This document shows positions 6,533 to 13,805 of a stretch of 15,729 nucleotides of DNA, one piece after another. The position numbers and the translations under genes were made by a program. The notes under the pieces are model-generated. The model saw only the letters and a program-made list of their open reading frames with translations, searched no databases and was not told the DNA's origin. Source of the DNA: JAJPXC01 sp964628905 (lineage in GTDB: Bacteria > Bacteroidota > Bacteroidia > Bacteroidales > Muribaculaceae). Location: positions 1 through 15,729 of the forward strand of contig CAZVNS010000037.1 of the NCBI GenBank assembly GCA_964628905.1. The letters are read 5' to 3'. Numbering within the stretch: position 1 is the first letter of the stretch; each line of letters starts with the position of its first letter.

Positions 6533-7490
6533 GGTTGTGAATCAATTTCTCGATTGAGTGTATCAGTTTGGGGTATCGCTTCATCAGGGAGCGGGCCTGG
6601 AGGAGCGTGGCGTCCATGAATTGGCGATGTGCGTCAGGGTTGTCGCCCATGGGACGATGAGCCAAACGGCGTGTGAGTTTCAGGCATTCGTCGGCGAGTC
6701 TGACGGTATCGTCGGTGAAGTATGAGTCGCTGAATATCTGATAGATATAGTCGACGGCTACCTCCGATGGGTGGAGCATATCGTCGGCGTAGAAGCGGTA
6801 GTCGCGCAGGTCGTCCATCATTATCTCGTAGGCTGGGAAATAGCTGACCCCCAGGACGGTATCGGCTATCTCAAGGGCGGCCTCTATCAATCGCCCTTTG
6901 GCACGGGAGTTGACGGCTGCTCCGTAGCTGAGATGGCGCACCGGGCTGACGGTGAATATCACCTGAATCTGCTCATTGAGCCGGCGCAGGCGCCTGATAC
7001 TCTGCTTGAGGGTGGTGATAATGGCTTCAACGCTTTGGTGTTCAAGCTTAAACTGTTGGGATGGGAGCTTGTGGCAGTTGGCCACTACTTGCCCGATAGA
7101 TTTGAGGGTGAACGTAGCGTCAGAGCCGAGCGTAACTATCAGCACGTCAGGTATCTGAAATCCATTGACGCTCTCGTTCATCATCTCCAAGGCGCGGCTT
7201 TGGTCGGCCGAACTATAGCGTGAGTGGAAGTCGAAGCTGTGCCACAGTCCATCAGAGAGGAATATATCAGCTTCAGTATAGGGCAGTTGTGACACGAGCC
7301 GATCGAGTCCGCCGGCTATCGACATGGGGTTGTAGAGTGGGCCGAAGGGGTTGACCGTGACGTTGAAAAGCCTTGCAGCGAGGCGTTTACCGATGTTTTC
7401 GGTGAAGCATGAGCCTATCATCAGCACCCGTGTGGAGTGGTCGATGAGCCCTTGCTGATTGATGCCCTTGACTACGGTGCGAAATTGCAT
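6522..7490 (-). CDS. GSCFA domain protein, SGNH-like hydrolase fold
   Basis: Function unknown; the GSCFA family resembles SGNH/GDSL esterases. The 322-residue protein has IGSCFTENIGKRL near residues 25-37 (the family-naming block, with the Ser of GSCF as likely nucleophile), NPFGPLYNP, a FTVSPVRHL block, and DDMLHPSEVAVDYI carrying the Asp and His expected in the catalytic end motif. No signal peptide is seen, so it is probably cytoplasmic. The reading frame could begin at a TTG at 7499, but the ATG at 7490 (MQFRTVV) fits better. It sits 15 bases after the OmpA-like gene, and its last 11 bases overlap the start of murF-alr, which suggests coupled translation and possibly an envelope-related substrate (inference). 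Confidence 0.9.
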   Translation of the reverse strand: MQFRTVVKGINQQGLIDHSTRVLMIGSCFTENIGKRLAARLFNVTVNPFGPLYNPMSIAGGLDRLVSQLPYTEADIFLSDGLWHSFDFHSRYSSADQSRALEMMNESVNGFQIPDVLIVTLGSDATFTLKSIGQVVANCHKLPSQQFKLEHQSVEAIITTLKQSIRRLRRLNEQIQVIFTVSPVRHLSYGAAVNSRAKGRLIEAALEIADTVLGVSYFPAYEIMMDDLRDYRFYADDMLHPSEVAVDYIYQIFSDSYFTDDTVRLADECLKLTRRLAHRPMGDNPDAHRQFMDATLLQARSLMKRYPKLIHSIEKLIHNHAL

Positions 7491-7505
7491 TTTATGCAAA
7501 AAGTG

Positions 7506-9485
7506 TTAAAACATCTGATAATCGGTTGAGAGCACCTGGAACTCTGTGCGGCGGTTGATTTGGTCAGCAACCCCCTGGTCGGCCTCGGGTAGCGACTTCA
7601 CAAATTCCTCGTCAAGCACCTGACCCTCTTCGAATTGCGGATATTCGCGGGCAAGCTTCTTGGTGATGGTCTTCGGGCGCGACTCGCCGTAGCCCTGATA
7701 TTGCAGGCGGTCGGGGGCGATGCCTACCGATATCAGGTAGTCAATCACCGACTTGGCGCGGCGGTGCGAAAGGTCGAGGTTGTACTTGTCGTCGCCCCAG
7801 CGGTCGGTGTGCGAGGCCATTTCGATGGTGATGTTGGGGTTGTCGCGCATTATCTGGGCCATCTCGTCGAGGGCGGTTTTCGACTCAGGTCGCAGTGTGG
7901 CTTTGTCGAAGTCGTAGAATATATTGTCGATCACCACGGGCTTGTTGATTGAGGCTAAGATGAAGTCTACGCCATATTCAGCGTCCTCCTCGGCTGACGA
8001 TGAGGTGAACTCCTGCTTGGCGTTGAGGTAGCCTTTGGCTCCGGCGAGCATCACATAGCGTACGCCGCGCTGGAGGTTGAACTTGAACGAACCGTCGTCG
8101 CGCGCTACCTCCTTCTGATTGGAACCGTCGTCGCCCACGATGCGTATCACGGCGTTGGGCACCGGCTCTTCATCCTTGTCGAGCACCCAGCCCGATATGG
8201 TGATCTTCAGGTCGGGGAGCACGAATGAGTAGATGTGGTCGTAGCCGCGCCCGTCGCCGCGGTTGGAGCTGAAGAATCCGCTCTCGCCGGGGCCGAACGT
8301 GATGCCGAAATCGTCGGCCGACGAGTTGACGGGGCTACCCATGTTGACCACGCTCCAGCCGCCAGAGGGGGTGAGTTGGGCCTTGAAAATATCGAGTCCG
8401 CCAAGTCCGGGATGGCCGTCGGAGGCGAAGTAGAGTATCGAGTCGCTGTAACAGTAGGGGAACACCTCGTCGCCGGGGGTGTTGATGAATTCGCCGAGAT
8501 TTTCGAGCGAACCGGCGCGTTCCTTGAGGTTGATGCGCCACAGGTCCTTACCGCCTGATCCGCCGGGCATGTCGGACGTGAAGTAGAGGTATGTGCCGTC
8601 GGGCGACACTGAGGGATGGCCGTAGCTTGATATTGTGTCGGCGGTGATTTCGAGCTTTACCGGGGCGCTCCATTTGGCGTCGGAGCGCTGCGAGGTGTAG
8701 ATCTCGACGCCGGTGTTGGCGTTGAGCTCGCGGCGTGCTTTGGTCAGATACATCGTCTGGCCGTCGGGGGAGAATGCCACGATGCCCTCGTCGAGTTCGG
8801 TGTTGAGTTCACCCTCGACCGGCTCGGGGCGCTGCCACTCGCCGCGTTCGTTCTTCTTCGAAAACCATATATCGCCGTTCTTCATGCCGGTGATTTCGCT
8901 CTTCTTGGAGCCTGTCACCTTCTCATTGGTGGTGGTGAAGAATACTTGGTCGTAGCTCTTGTCGATAAACATCGGTGCGTAGTCGGCGCGGCGCGAGTTC
9001 ATCAGACGGTCCTGCTTCACCACATAGCGGGTGGTCTTTTTCTTCGACTCCTGGGCTAAGCGCGAACCAATCAGGCCGTTTTGGGCTATGGGGTTTTGAG
9101 GGTCGAGGGCGAGGTACTGCTCGTAGGTCTTGATTGCCTGGGCGTATTTGCCCTCGGCCTGCAGCGACTCGCCTAAGTGGAGCAGGGCTGTGGAGTCGGG
9201 GTAGTTGTAGCGTATGGCATTCTGGTAGGCAGCCGAGGCGCGGGCATCCATGTTGAGCATGCGGTAACATTCGGCCATCTTGAATGCCACCTCGCCGCGC
9301 TGGGCACGCTCCTCCTTCTTGGTGAGCTTGTTGTAGATCTTGCGATAGGTCTTGGAGGCGTCGTAGTATTCGCCGCGGGCCATCTGCTCGTTGGCGGTGG
9401 AGAGCTTCGCACCGCCACACGATGTGATAGCCAGTGTGGTCACTGCTACGGTCAGCAGCATTAATATCTTCTTAGTGGTCATCAT
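7506..9485 (-). CDS. PorE-like lipoprotein: TPR, beta-propeller, carboxypeptidase-regulatory and OmpA domains
   Basis: An outer-membrane lipoprotein anchoring to peptidoglycan. The signal peptide ends in the lipobox ITSC (Cys23). TPR helices span about 30-145. Five blade-like repeats of the PD40/WD40 type follow, near 169-187, 232-250, 287-305 (SVSPDGTYLYFTSD), 339-357 and 391-409. A carboxypeptidase regulatory-like beta-sandwich lies at about 427-495 and an OmpA C-terminal domain at about 520-655 (NIFYDFDKATLRPES; Asp561 in HTDRWG and Arg576 in LSHRRA are the expected diaminopimelate contacts). This order matches PorE of the Porphyromonas type IX secretion system, but similar proteins occur in Bacteroidales without that system, and no other T9SS gene is visible here. 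659 residues. The start is one of two adjacent ATGs (9485 or 9482). Confidence 0.9.
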   Translation of the reverse strand: MMTTKKILMLLTVAVTTLAITSCGGAKLSTANEQMARGEYYDASKTYRKIYNKLTKKEERAQRGEVAFKMAECYRMLNMDARASAAYQNAIRYNYPDSTALLHLGESLQAEGKYAQAIKTYEQYLALDPQNPIAQNGLIGSRLAQESKKKTTRYVVKQDRLMNSRRADYAPMFIDKSYDQVFFTTTNEKVTGSKKSEITGMKNGDIWFSKKNERGEWQRPEPVEGELNTELDEGIVAFSPDGQTMYLTKARRELNANTGVEIYTSQRSDAKWSAPVKLEITADTISSYGHPSVSPDGTYLYFTSDMPGGSGGKDLWRINLKERAGSLENLGEFINTPGDEVFPYCYSDSILYFASDGHPGLGGLDIFKAQLTPSGGWSVVNMGSPVNSSADDFGITFGPGESGFFSSNRGDGRGYDHIYSFVLPDLKITISGWVLDKDEEPVPNAVIRIVGDDGSNQKEVARDDGSFKFNLQRGVRYVMLAGAKGYLNAKQEFTSSSAEEDAEYGVDFILASINKPVVIDNIFYDFDKATLRPESKTALDEMAQIMRDNPNITIEMASHTDRWGDDKYNLDLSHRRAKSVIDYLISVGIAPDRLQYQGYGESRPKTITKKLAREYPQFEEGQVLDEEFVKSLPEADQGVADQINRRTEFQVLSTDYQMF

Positions 9486-9508
9486 ATAGTAGATAACGTA
9501 AAAATAAG

Positions 9509-10249
9509 CTAATTATTGAACCGTTCGAGGCGGAACTGCTCGCCGTCCCACACGCCGTAGCTGAAGTAGTTGATCCAGTCGCCAAGGATTATCACCCTTG
9601 ACCCGTCGCCAATCGGCTCGTCGAGCATGATGTGGCGATGGCCGAAGATGAAGTAGTCGACCGGGGCATCGGGGTGCTCGGCCTGGTATTCGCGCGCCCA
9701 CTTCACGTAAGGCTCGTCAGCACCAAGGGAGTCAGACTCGTAGGGTGCACCTCCGCGCGACGATGACGACCAGCGGTGGGCAAAGGGGATGGTCCAGCGA
9801 GGATGGATTGCTGCGAATAGCTTCTGACACACCTTGTTGCGGAACATCGACCGGATCAGCCTGAACCCTCTCGATTGTTCACCCCAGCCATCGCCATGAG
9901 CCATGAGGAAGCGGCGCCCATCGAGCCCCTCTACCAGTGTGCCGTCGGCCACCTTAATCCCAAGTTCGCGGGGCAGGTAGTCGAATATCCATATATCATG
10001 GTTGCCGATGAACCATGTGATTTCCACCCCGGCATCGGCCATCTCGGCCAGGCAGCCGAAGAAGCGCGTGAACCCGCGGGGCACCACCGTGCGGTACTCA
10101 TACCAATAGTCCAGGCCGTCGCCAAGGATGTACAGGCGCCTACAGTCCGAGGCTATGGAGCGCAGGAAGCGCACCACGCGGCGCTCGTAGTCGAGAGGGT
10201 CGGGCAGATATGATGCCCCAAGGTGCATGTCGGAGATGAAGTAGTCCAA
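9509..10249 (-). CDS. lpxH: UDP-2,3-diacylglucosamine diphosphatase-type metallophosphoesterase
   Basis: Probably hydrolyses UDP-2,3-diacylglucosamine to lipid X in lipid A synthesis, at the inner face of the cytoplasmic membrane. The 246-residue protein has the calcineurin-like metal motifs: Asp7-x-His9 (ISDMHLG), Gly43-Asp44 (LYILGDGLDYW), GNHD at 82-85, His118 (MAHGDGWGE) and GHRH at 203-206. Members of this lineage differ somewhat from E. coli LpxH, so a related phosphoesterase role is possible. The start is the TTG at 10249-10247: the frame is closed by an upstream TAA with no ATG between, and the first in-frame ATG (residue 8) would remove the metal-binding Asp7. It lies 23 bases upstream of the OmpA-like gene and 71 bases after the SufT-like gene, consistent with one operon. 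Confidence 0.87.
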   Translation of the reverse strand: MDYFISDMHLGASYLPDPLDYERRVVRFLRSIASDCRRLYILGDGLDYWYEYRTVVPRGFTRFFGCLAEMADAGVEITWFIGNHDIWIFDYLPRELGIKVADGTLVEGLDGRRFLMAHGDGWGEQSRGFRLIRSMFRNKVCQKLFAAIHPRWTIPFAHRWSSSSRGGAPYESDSLGADEPYVKWAREYQAEHPDAPVDYFIFGHRHIMLDEPIGDGSRVIILGDWINYFSYGVWDGEQFRLERFNN

Positions 10250-10320
10250 AGGGGGTAAGTTTTTAATTTATTTCGAGCTGGCGCTCTTACTCAAACAGAG
10301 GGGGGCTGAAGGGGGTGGGT

Positions 10321-10641
10321 TTACAGGAAGCCCAGCTCGAGCCTGGCTTCCTCGGTCATCATGTCCTGGTTCCACTCAGGCTCGAATACGAGGTTGATGG
10401 TCACCGACTTGATGCCCTCGATGGCTTCGAGCTTGATGCGTATGTCCTCCATCAGGAAGTCGGCCGCGGGGCAGCTGGGGGCGGTGAGGGTCATGTCGAC
10501 GACGAGGTTGCCGTCGTCGTCGAGGTCTATCTTATATATAAGCCCGAGGCTGTAGATGTCGACGGGTATCTCGGGGTCGTAGACGGTCTTGAGGGTGTCT
10601 ACGATTTTCTCTTCGAGTTTTAGGTGTGTAGCTGCGTCCAT
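10321..10641 (-). CDS. SufT/MIP18-like DUF59 iron-sulfur assembly factor
   Basis: A MIP18-family (DUF59) protein, thought to help deliver Fe-S clusters to targets in the cytosol. The 106-residue protein has TVYDPEIPVDIYSLGLIY (19-36), the core signature, then MTLTAPSCPAADFL (50-63) with the conserved Cys57, and the tail PEWNQDMMTEEARLELGF (88-105), as in SufT/PaaD relatives. An open frame reaching 10722 would add 27 residues overlapping the divergent relA start and has no family support, so I start at the ATG 10641. A -7-like box ends only six bases upstream. It is the first gene of the minus-strand run that continues with lpxH. No other suf gene is present. Confidence 0.9.
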   Translation of the reverse strand: MDAATHLKLEEKIVDTLKTVYDPEIPVDIYSLGLIYKIDLDDDGNLVVDMTLTAPSCPAADFLMEDIRIKLEAIEGIKSVTINLVFEPEWNQDMMTEEARLELGFL

Positions 10642-10647
10642 AATGCG

Positions 10648-10655
10648 CGAAGGTA
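10648..10655 (-). promoter_or_regulatory. Candidate -7 element of the SufT-like gene
   Basis: On the minus strand TACCTTCG matches TAnnTTTG except at one base. It ends six bases before the ATG at 10641, so a transcript from it would be leaderless or nearly so. I see no well-placed TTTG upstream, which lowers confidence. Confidence 0.35.
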
Positions 10656-10663
10656 GCGAAGTT

Positions 10664-10699
10664 TTTGCAGAAATCCTTGCGAAAAAATCACTATCTTTG
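10664..10699 (+). promoter_or_regulatory. Promoter of relA homologue, near-leaderless
   Basis: A perfect TATCTTTG box at 10692-10699 ends seven bases before the ATG at 10707. TTTG at 10664-10667 could be the -33 element, but the spacer is 24 nt, longer than the usual 19-21. The start of transcription should fall at or within a few bases of the ATG. Confidence 0.55.
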
Positions 10700-10706
10700 C
10701 ACCGAT

Positions 10707-12914
10707 ATGGAAAACTCCCCACTTACACACGACGAATTGCTCGAAATCCGCAACAAGGTGATCAAGCTGATACGGCGGTTGCGCCCGGTGCTTAACCCCG
10801 ACGATCTCACAAAGCTGAAGCGATGGATGCGCCGAGGCGACATGTCGATTGGTGCCCAACGCGATCCGTTCGGCTTGTCGGCGGTTCGTCGCGTTTTGGA
10901 CGCTGCACTGACCCTTTGCGACACCTTGTCGGCCGACCGCAATATGGTGTTCACCCTGATACTCTACCGCCCGGTGAAGGCGGGCGCGGCTACCATCGAG
11001 GAGGTCACTGCCGACTGGGGTGAGGATATCGCAACGATGGTTCGCGGCCTTGTGAAGGTGTCGAGCCTCTACGACAAGGCGCCGGCTGTGGCCAACGACA
11101 ACTTCCGCAAACTGCTGCTGACCCTGGCCGAGGATATCCGTGTGATAATACTCACAATCGTCGGCCGCTTGTCGCTGATGCGCTCCATCAACCATAACCC
11201 CAACGAGGAGATGGTACGTCAGGTAGCGCTCGAAAGCCGCTATCTATACTCGCAATTGGCTCACCGACTGGGACTTTACTCTATCAAGTCGGAGCTTGAG
11301 GATATGTCGCTCAAATATTCGGAGCGCGACACGTATACATCGATAGCCCATCAGCTCAACTCCAAAAAGGCCGCCCGCGACGCCTACATGGAGGCTTTCA
11401 TGCGCCCGGTGCGCGAACGCCTGGAGCAGTCGGGGCTGAAGTTCGAGATGAAGGGACGCACCAAGTCGATCTACTCCATCTGGAATAAGATGAAGAAGCA
11501 GCAGAACGACCTGGATCATATCTACGACCTCTTCGCCATCCGCGTGATACTCGACTCCCCTCAGGAGCGTGAGAAGAGCGACTGCTGGACAGTATACTCG
11601 CTGATCACCGATATGTATCAGCCCAACCCCTCGCGCATGAAAGACTGGCTGAGCATACCCAAAAGCAACGGCTACGAGTCGCTCCATATCACCGTGCGCG
11701 GTCCCGAAGGGAAGTGGGTGGAGGTGCAGATACGCTCACGTCGAATGGACGAAATCGCAGAACGCGGTCTCGCCGCCCACTGGAAATACAAGGGAGTGAA
11801 GGCCGAGGGGGGCCTTGACGCATGGATGAACAACGTGCGCGACATCCTCGAGGCCGCCGACTCCGACCCCATGGGGCTGATGCGCAACCTCAAGATGGAT
11901 GTCTACGACCACGAGGTGTTTGTGTTCACCCCCAAGGGCGACCTCTACAAGCTCCCGTTGGGCGCTACGGTGCTCGACTTCGCCTTCAATATCCACTCCA
12001 AGCTCGGATGCTCGTGCACCGGCGGCAAGGTCAACGGCAAAAACCAGAAAATCAACTATAAGCTCCACAGTGGCGACACCGTGGAGATATTAACCTCTAC
12101 CCAGCAGTCACCCAAGGCCGACTGGCTCAACTTCACCATCACCTCCAAAGCGCGCTCCAAGATACGCCAGTCGATCAAAGAGCAGTCAGGCCGTGCCGGA
12201 GAGTTAGGCAAGGAGTTGCTGCTCAGGCGACTGAAAAACCGCAAAATCGAGGCCGACGAGGGACAGTTGATGAAGCTTATCAAGAAATCGGGCTTCAAGA
12301 CCGTCACCGACTTCTATGTTGCCATAACCAACGGCGACCTCGACATCAACGCCGTCATCGAGCAATATGTTGAGCTTGAGGCCAAGGCTCAGGGGACAGC
12401 CGCCCCGGTGCAGTCGGCTGAGGAATTCGCGATGCAGTCCACGCCCGAGAGCGAGGGGTATGCGTCGGATGTGCTGGTGATTGGCAACGATATCAAGGGT
12501 CTGAACTACCGCTTGGCCAGGTGCTGCAACCCGATCTACGGCGACGATGTGTTTGGCTTTGTGTCGGCCGAGGGGGTTGTGAAGGTGCACCGCTGCGATT
12601 GCCCCAACGCACGTAACATACGGCAAAAGTACCCATACCGCATCATCACCACCCGCTGGTCGGGCAAATTAGGTTCGGAATTCGGTGCCACCCTCCGCAT
12701 CGTTGGCAAGGACGACATAGGCATCGTCACCAACATCACATCGCTGATCAACAAGGAGCGCGCCACATCGCTAAGATCTATATCAATCGACTCCAACGAT
12801 GGCCTGTTCCAGGGTTTCCTGGTAGTGGGAGTGAGCGACACCGCCGCCCTCAATCAGCTCATTAAGAAGATAAAAACAGTTAAAGGTGTAAAGGATGTGC
12901 AACGTAGCAAGTAA
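10707..12914 (+). CDS. relA: RelA/SpoT family (p)ppGpp synthetase with degenerate hydrolase domain
   Basis: Makes the stringent-response alarmone from ATP and GTP/GDP. In the 735-residue protein the N-terminal helical domain aligns with the HD hydrolase, but the usual LLHDVVED stretch reads LILYRPVKAG (84-93) and the later ADRLHN region reads VGRLSLM (152-158), so the metal site is gone. The synthetase domain is intact: GRTKSIYSIWNKM (250-262), DLFAIRV (274-280), RMKDWLSIPKSNGYESLH (310-327), Glu339 in EVQIRS and AERGLAAHWKYKG (351-363). TGS spans about 402-465, with a zinc-finger-like RCCNP...HRCDCPN at 605-635 and an ACT domain from about 660. RMKD is the motif of bifunctional enzymes, unlike ExDD of monofunctional RelA. 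A TTG at 10665 also opens the frame, but the ATG at 10707 fits the promoter. The lipoprotein gene overlaps its end by 20 bases. Confidence 0.93.
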   Translation: MENSPLTHDELLEIRNKVIKLIRRLRPVLNPDDLTKLKRWMRRGDMSIGAQRDPFGLSAVRRVLDAALTLCDTLSADRNMVFTLILYRPVKAGAATIEEVTADWGEDIATMVRGLVKVSSLYDKAPAVANDNFRKLLLTLAEDIRVIILTIVGRLSLMRSINHNPNEEMVRQVALESRYLYSQLAHRLGLYSIKSELEDMSLKYSERDTYTSIAHQLNSKKAARDAYMEAFMRPVRERLEQSGLKFEMKGRTKSIYSIWNKMKKQQNDLDHIYDLFAIRVILDSPQEREKSDCWTVYSLITDMYQPNPSRMKDWLSIPKSNGYESLHITVRGPEGKWVEVQIRSRRMDEIAERGLAAHWKYKGVKAEGGLDAWMNNVRDILEAADSDPMGLMRNLKMDVYDHEVFVFTPKGDLYKLPLGATVLDFAFNIHSKLGCSCTGGKVNGKNQKINYKLHSGDTVEILTSTQQSPKADWLNFTITSKARSKIRQSIKEQSGRAGELGKELLLRRLKNRKIEADEGQLMKLIKKSGFKTVTDFYVAITNGDLDINAVIEQYVELEAKAQGTAAPVQSAEEFAMQSTPESEGYASDVLVIGNDIKGLNYRLARCCNPIYGDDVFGFVSAEGVVKVHRCDCPNARNIRQKYPYRIITTRWSGKLGSEFGATLRIVGKDDIGIVTNITSLINKERATSLRSISIDSNDGLFQGFLVVGVSDTAALNQLIKKIKTVKGVKDVQRSK

Positions 12915-13725
12915 AATAGCAGCAACCTTACTGACCCTGTTGGCTTTGGCCGGATGTAAGGATAAGTCAGCGGCAACCATCAGCGAAGCTCAGGAGGCTC
13001 TCGACAAGGCCAATGTCCTGATTGAAAAAGGGAGATATGCCGAGGCGCTTGAAGTCTTTGACTCAATCGACTCACTATATCCCGGAGAGATTGACGTGCG
13101 ACAAGAGGTGGTGCGACAGCGTCCCGAGGTGATGACACGATATTGCGAGGCGCAGTTGGCCGAGGTCGACTCGATGATGTCGTTCGCCGAGGCTCGTCGA
13201 AACTCGCTCCTGCCCAAGCTCGTGCAGAACTCAGTTAAGGGTTTTTCCGATGGCTATTCAACAGCCGCCGCGGGCTATAACCCCAATTTTTACTCCACCA
13301 CGGGCATCCAGGCGAGGGTCAACACCGATGGCGATTACTACATTGTATCATCAGTTACGGGCCAACCGCTACATTCACATTCCATCACATTCACTACTCC
13401 CGACGGCAGTGTGACCACCCCGCGGGTCGATTACGACGGAGAGCTGAGTCTGCGCACTTCGTCGAGCGAGGTGGTGAGCTACTTTGGCGACGCTCCATAT
13501 AAGATAGGTGAGTTGGCCGCCAAGGCGATGCTCGCCGACGAGCCCACGGCCACGGTGACCATTCATGGGGAGAAGGTTGACCACTCGATTATGCTGACAC
13601 CGACCCAGATTGAGTCGCTCGCCACCACATGGGAGTTCGCTGACAATTTCAAGCAGCTGCGCCACCTGTCGATAGAGCGCGACCGCTTGCGCGCCACCCT
13701 CGAGGCTGCCCGCTCACAACAATAG
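12895..13725 (+). CDS. Hypothetical lipoprotein with N-terminal TPR-like helices
   Basis: I do not recognise the family. The 276-residue protein has a lipoprotein signal with the lipobox LAGC (Cys21) after a hydrophobic run (8-19), followed by Lys-Asp, so export to the periplasmic side is likely. Residues about 29-65 (EAQEALDKANVLIEKGRYAEALEVFDSI) look like one TPR-type helical pair. A Tyr/Gly/Asn-rich middle (about 115-135) is followed by a beta-rich region of roughly 130-225 and a helical, charged C-terminus (about 240-275). The ATG at 12895 lies within the last codons of relA, in another frame, so translation is probably coupled. A hairpin at 13760-13792 ends the unit. Its link to the stringent response is unknown. 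Confidence 0.85.
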   Translation: MCNVASKIAATLLTLLALAGCKDKSAATISEAQEALDKANVLIEKGRYAEALEVFDSIDSLYPGEIDVRQEVVRQRPEVMTRYCEAQLAEVDSMMSFAEARRNSLLPKLVQNSVKGFSDGYSTAAAGYNPNFYSTTGIQARVNTDGDYYIVSSVTGQPLHSHSITFTTPDGSVTTPRVDYDGELSLRTSSSEVVSYFGDAPYKIGELAAKAMLADEPTATVTIHGEKVDHSIMLTPTQIESLATTWEFADNFKQLRHLSIERDRLRATLEAARSQQ

Positions 13726-13759
13726 ACCCCGACGCACAGCGCCGGGGCTCGGTATGCTT

Positions 13760-13792
13760 TCGCCGCATTCCCTACGGTAGGGGATGCGGCGA
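13760..13792. terminator. Bidirectional terminator between lipoprotein and porin genes
   Basis: Fifteen-pair stem with one G-T pair: 13760-13774 with 13778-13792, core GCCGCAT/ATGCGGC, loop CGG. On the plus strand it is followed by TGATATTTT, a modest T-rich tail. It lies between convergent genes whose stops are 80 bases apart, so it may serve both. Confidence 0.75.
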
Positions 13793-13805
13793 TGATATTT
13801 TGTGA

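Noticed and set aside
9177..9464. Hydrophobic plus-strand frame opposite the PorE-like signal and TPR region
   Set aside because: Its apparent membrane segment is a by-product of antisense codons; the minus-strand lipoprotein is well supported.
10321..10722. 133-codon version of the SufT-like gene with a longer N-terminus
   Set aside because: The extra residues overlap the relA promoter and start and do not fit the DUF59 family; the ATG at 10641 is preferred.
10620..11195. 191-codon minus-strand frame over relA
   Set aside because: A His/Gln/Val/Gly-rich shadow of the relA coding strand that crosses the relA promoter.
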